Under the pieces are notes generated by a model that was not told the DNA's origin, made no database searches, and was given only the letters and a program-made list of their open reading frames with translations. From positions 343 to 7,765 of the forward strand of contig MHYI01000235.1 in assembly GCA_001828295.1 (NCBI GenBank): a DNA stretch of 7,423 nt. The letters are read 5' to 3'. This document shows, in pieces, positions 4,876 to 7,423 of this stretch. The DNA comes from Planctomycetes bacterium RBG_16_41_13 (GTDB lineage Bacteria; Planctomycetota; Brocadiia; Brocadiales; Brocadiaceae). The number at the start of each line of letters is the position of its first letter. Position 1 is the stretch's first letter. Position numbers and translations under genes: made by a program.

Positions 4876-6768
4876 ATGAAAAATACTTCATTCCTTTCCG
4901 AGTGCGGAAAACTACTTTCCTTTGCGAAACCCTATTGGAAACAGATGGCGATTGCCATTGGCTGCATGGTGCTTTATACTGCGGCAAATGGTATTCAAAT
5001 CTCGCTGATTAAGCCGGTCATAGACAAGCTGGTATCGGGAGAATTAACTACAACCACAGCACTGCCAACCATCGATATAGACCCCCAAACCGACATCAAA
5101 AAAAATACAAGGTCTCCGCTGGGGGAATTTAAAAAAAATACCCTAAACAAATTTTCTTTTATCGGAAAATTGCGGGAACGAATGACGCGTTCCTTCACCA
5201 GTATTGGCATAGTAATAGCCATTCTCGCTCCGGTTATCTTTTTTACCAGTTATTTTCAGCAATATTACAGGAATTTCGTCAGATGGGCTGTTGTTGTGGA
5301 TATCCGGAACAAGGTCTGTGACCACTTGTTGCCTCAGCCGTTAAGTTTTTTCGAGAACAGAAAAAGCGGCGATCTTCTTTCGAGATTGACAAATGACGTT
5401 GCTGTTACACAGGCGGGTCTAAAGGTGCTCTTTGATGAGGTGTTATTTCTGCCCATGCAATTGATTTGCGGGTTAGTCCTGGCGTTCTATTTCAGTTGGA
5501 AATTATCTTTGTTTTCTTTAATTATTTTTCCGGTAGTTTTCATCCCTGCTATTTTAATCGGAAAAAAGATAAAGAGACACGGAAAAGGAAGCTTACGGCA
5601 TCTCTCCGAACTCACAGATGCGTTTCGCGAGATATTTGCAGGGATCAGGATTGTAAAATCATTCAGGATGGAAGATGCAGAACGTAGCGAAATTCATTTT
5701 ATCGGAGAACGCTTCCTTAGCAGAACGCTAAAAATGGTAAAGGCAAAATCATTGAACAGCAGTACCAATGATTTTATTTATGCGGTAGGACTTGCCGTAA
5801 TGGTTATATTGGGCGGCTATGTCGTTATGTCCCATCAAATTACCCCAGGGGAACTTGGCGGATTTATTACCGCAATTGGTTTTATGGTAATCACCTCTGT
5901 TAAGAAGATCGCAAAGAGCTACACGGGCTTGCAGGAATCTCTCGCCGGAGCGAACAGGGTGTTTGAATTATTTAACATAGAATCAAATATAAAGGATTCG
6001 CCGGATGCCGTAACGCTGGAAAAAATGGAAGAAGGCATTTTCTTCAACAATGTGAGTTTTTCCTATGAAGGGAAAAAAGAACATGTGTTGAAGAATATAT
6101 CTCTGAATATACAAAAGGGTGAGGTAATCGCACTCGTAGGAGAAAGCGGCGCAGGGAAATCCACCCTCGTAAATCTGATCTCCCGTTTTTACGACCCTAC
6201 AGAGGGTTCTATTGCTATTGACGGTATAGACCTCCGCCGGATAAAGCGGGAATCGCTTCTTTCGCATATGGCATTGGTTACGCAACAGACATTTTTATTT
6301 AACCGGAGTCTGTATGAAAATATTCTTTATGGCAGACGGGATGCGACAATGGAGGAAGTCCGGCATGCGGCAAAAGCGGCCAATATTCATGAATTTATTA
6401 TGTCCCTCCCGGAAAAATATGATACTCTCGTGGGAGAAATGGGAGTGAAATTATCCGGAGGACAGCGCCAGAGAATTGCAATTGCGCGTGCTATTCTGAA
6501 AAATGCCTCCATACTGTTGCTGGACGAAGCAACATCCTCCCTGGACTACGAATCTGAAAAATTGGTGCAAGACGCATTGAATAATCTTATTGCCGGAAAA
6601 ACCACCATCATTGTCGCCCATCGGCTTTCCACTATCCAGCATTGTGATAGAATTATTGTGATGAAACAAGGTCAAATCGTTGAAACAGGCAGCCACGCAT
6701 CCCTCATACATGATGACGGGGAATACAAGCGTGTTTACCAGTTACACTCAAATGCACTCCATACATGA
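4876..6768 (+). CDS. MsbA-like ABC exporter (lipid A / lipid-linked glycan flippase), fused permease-ATPase
   Basis: This 630-residue half-transporter has an N-terminal membrane domain and a C-terminal ATPase and would work as a homodimer in the inner membrane. Six membrane segments can be placed near 24-46, 108-126, 186-206, 210-229, 299-320 and 326-343. The ATPase shows Walker A GESGAGKST (422-430), Q-loop Q470, signature LSGGQ (526-530), Walker B ILLLDE (546-551), D-loop SSLD (554-557) and H-loop H582, so it should be active. MsbA homologues flip lipid A core or related glycolipids; the partner rmlD fits surface-glycan export, but the cargo cannot be read from sequence. The loop between segments 1 and 2 (about 47-107) is longer than in E. 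coli MsbA and is polar, with a TTTT stretch and many lysines. The ATG at 4876 is the first start after an in-frame TAG (4858-4860); its ribosome binding site is weak. Confidence 0.92.
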   Translation: MKNTSFLSECGKLLSFAKPYWKQMAIAIGCMVLYTAANGIQISLIKPVIDKLVSGELTTTTALPTIDIDPQTDIKKNTRSPLGEFKKNTLNKFSFIGKLRERMTRSFTSIGIVIAILAPVIFFTSYFQQYYRNFVRWAVVVDIRNKVCDHLLPQPLSFFENRKSGDLLSRLTNDVAVTQAGLKVLFDEVLFLPMQLICGLVLAFYFSWKLSLFSLIIFPVVFIPAILIGKKIKRHGKGSLRHLSELTDAFREIFAGIRIVKSFRMEDAERSEIHFIGERFLSRTLKMVKAKSLNSSTNDFIYAVGLAVMVILGGYVVMSHQITPGELGGFITAIGFMVITSVKKIAKSYTGLQESLAGANRVFELFNIESNIKDSPDAVTLEKMEEGIFFNNVSFSYEGKKEHVLKNISLNIQKGEVIALVGESGAGKSTLVNLISRFYDPTEGSIAIDGIDLRRIKRESLLSHMALVTQQTFLFNRSLYENILYGRRDATMEEVRHAAKAANIHEFIMSLPEKYDTLVGEMGVKLSGGQRQRIAIARAILKNASILLLDEATSSLDYESEKLVQDALNNLIAGKTTIIVAHRLSTIQHCDRIIVMKQGQIVETGSHASLIHDDGEYKRVYQLHSNALHT

Positions 6769-7423
6769 AGATACTCATTATCGGCCCGAATGGTGCGCTG
6801 GGGTGGGAACTGGCGAATGGGTTGCCGCCTCTTTTTGAAACAGAAAAACAACCCCTCTCCGTCATTTGCGCCAGCCATTCACAAATAGAAATTACCAACG
6901 CCTCAAATACTTTTGAGACGATTGCCAGCACCATGCCAGACGTAATCATTAATTGTGCCGCATTTACCGATGTTGACGCCTGCGAAACAAACATCGACAA
7001 GGCATATGCCGTGAATGCAGACGGGGCAAAAAACGTCGCACGGGCAGGGAAAAATCTGCATGCCCGGGTCATCCATATCAGCACTGATTATGTTTTCGAT
7101 GGCGCGAAAAATACTCCGTATAACGAAACAGACCCGCCCCGCCCACTCTCGGTATACGGCAAATCGAAACGTGCGGGAGAGGAGGCCGTGCAGGAAATAA
7201 ACGGCAACTATACCATTATTCGGATTTCACGACTTTATGGACCGCATAAAAGCAATTTTGTAACAAAAATACTGCATCTCGGATTAGAAAAACATGCCGT
7301 ATCCGTCGTAACAGACCAATTTGGAAGCCCTACCTATGCCGCAGACCTTGTCCGTGCTTTCCGGTATGTTCTTTCGCTTGATCTTCATGGCATTTATCAC
7401 ATTGCGAATGATGGCATTTGTTC
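6765..7423 (+). CDS. rfbD: dTDP-4-dehydrorhamnose reductase (3' end outside window)
   Basis: I translated 219 codons from the ATG at 6765; the gene continues past the right edge. It belongs to the extended short-chain dehydrogenase family and should carry out the last step of dTDP-L-rhamnose synthesis, the NAD(P)H-dependent reduction of dTDP-4-dehydrorhamnose in the cytoplasm. Seen motifs are the nucleotide-binding GPNGALG (7-13), INCAAFTDVDACE (62-74), the catalytic-region STDYVFDG (106-113), the active-site YGKSK (Y131, K135), ISRLYGP (154-160) and the family-typical VTDQFGSPTYAADL (182-195). The ATG overlaps the exporter's TGA (ATGA, 6765-6768), so the two are probably translationally coupled. 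The other rhamnose genes (rfbA, rfbB, rfbC) are not in the window. Related sugar-nucleotide reductases are possible, but the motif set fits RmlD best. Confidence 0.93.
   Translation, partial: MKILIIGPNGALGWELANGLPPLFETEKQPLSVICASHSQIEITNASNTFETIASTMPDVIINCAAFTDVDACETNIDKAYAVNADGAKNVARAGKNLHARVIHISTDYVFDGAKNTPYNETDPPRPLSVYGKSKRAGEEAVQEINGNYTIIRISRLYGPHKSNFVTKILHLGLEKHAVSVVTDQFGSPTYAADLVRAFRYVLSLDLHGIYHIANDGIC

Noticed and set aside
6704..7084. A 126-codon open frame on the minus strand opposite the exporter end and rmlD
   Set aside because: It overlaps two well-supported genes and has no family resemblance.
1..7423. CRISPR arrays, tRNA or rRNA genes, insertion sequences, phage or defence genes
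   Set aside because: No repeat-spacer pattern, RNA gene signature, transposase or defence motif was seen; the window is almost fully explained by housekeeping genes.

Overview
The window looks like a piece of a Gram-negative bacterial chromosome with ordinary housekeeping content. It carries a four-gene minus-strand cluster, the recJ exonuclease gene upstream on the same strand, and a divergent plus-strand pair for envelope polysaccharide or lipid work. The base composition is slightly AT-leaning by eye. An MsbA-type flippase followed directly by a dTDP-rhamnose synthesis gene points to an outer membrane with glycolipids. A ribosome-hibernation domain joined to a cold-shock domain, next to gcvT-gcvH, would fit a planctomycete, perhaps of the anammox type. 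That placement is an impression from protein style, not something the sequence proves.

Minus strand, in transcription order. recJ (4552-2819) encodes a complete single-strand-specific 5'-3' exonuclease and has a plausible extended -10 promoter in front of it. A 355-bp gene-free stretch (2464-2818) follows, with a good sigma70-like promoter at 2715-2743 and a long leader of about 245 nt. Next comes a cluster of a YkgJ-type cysteine-cluster protein (2463-2116), gcvT (2004-904), gcvH (907-521, overlapping gcvT by the ATGA motif), and an HPF/RaiA-like plus cold-shock-domain protein (455 to beyond the left edge). GcvT and GcvH are two parts of the glycine cleavage system. The P-protein (decarboxylase) and L-protein genes are not in the window, so they must lie elsewhere if the system is complete.

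Plus strand. A 323-bp divergent intergenic region (4553-4875) holds candidate promoters for both directions and an 8-bp inverted repeat (arms 4754-4761 and 4787-4794) that overlaps one candidate -10. It is followed by a full-length MsbA-like ABC exporter half-transporter (4876-6768) and by rmlD/rfbD (6765 to beyond the right edge), again joined by a 4-bp ATGA overlap. Together these suggest synthesis of a rhamnose-containing surface glycan and export of its lipid carrier or lipid A.

I saw no tRNA, rRNA, CRISPR array, insertion sequence, phage gene or defence system. No clearly new system is present. The items most worth a second look are the HPF-CSD fusion and its position, the long leader before ykgJ, the insertion in the first external loop of the ABC exporter, and the inverted repeat in the divergent promoter region.
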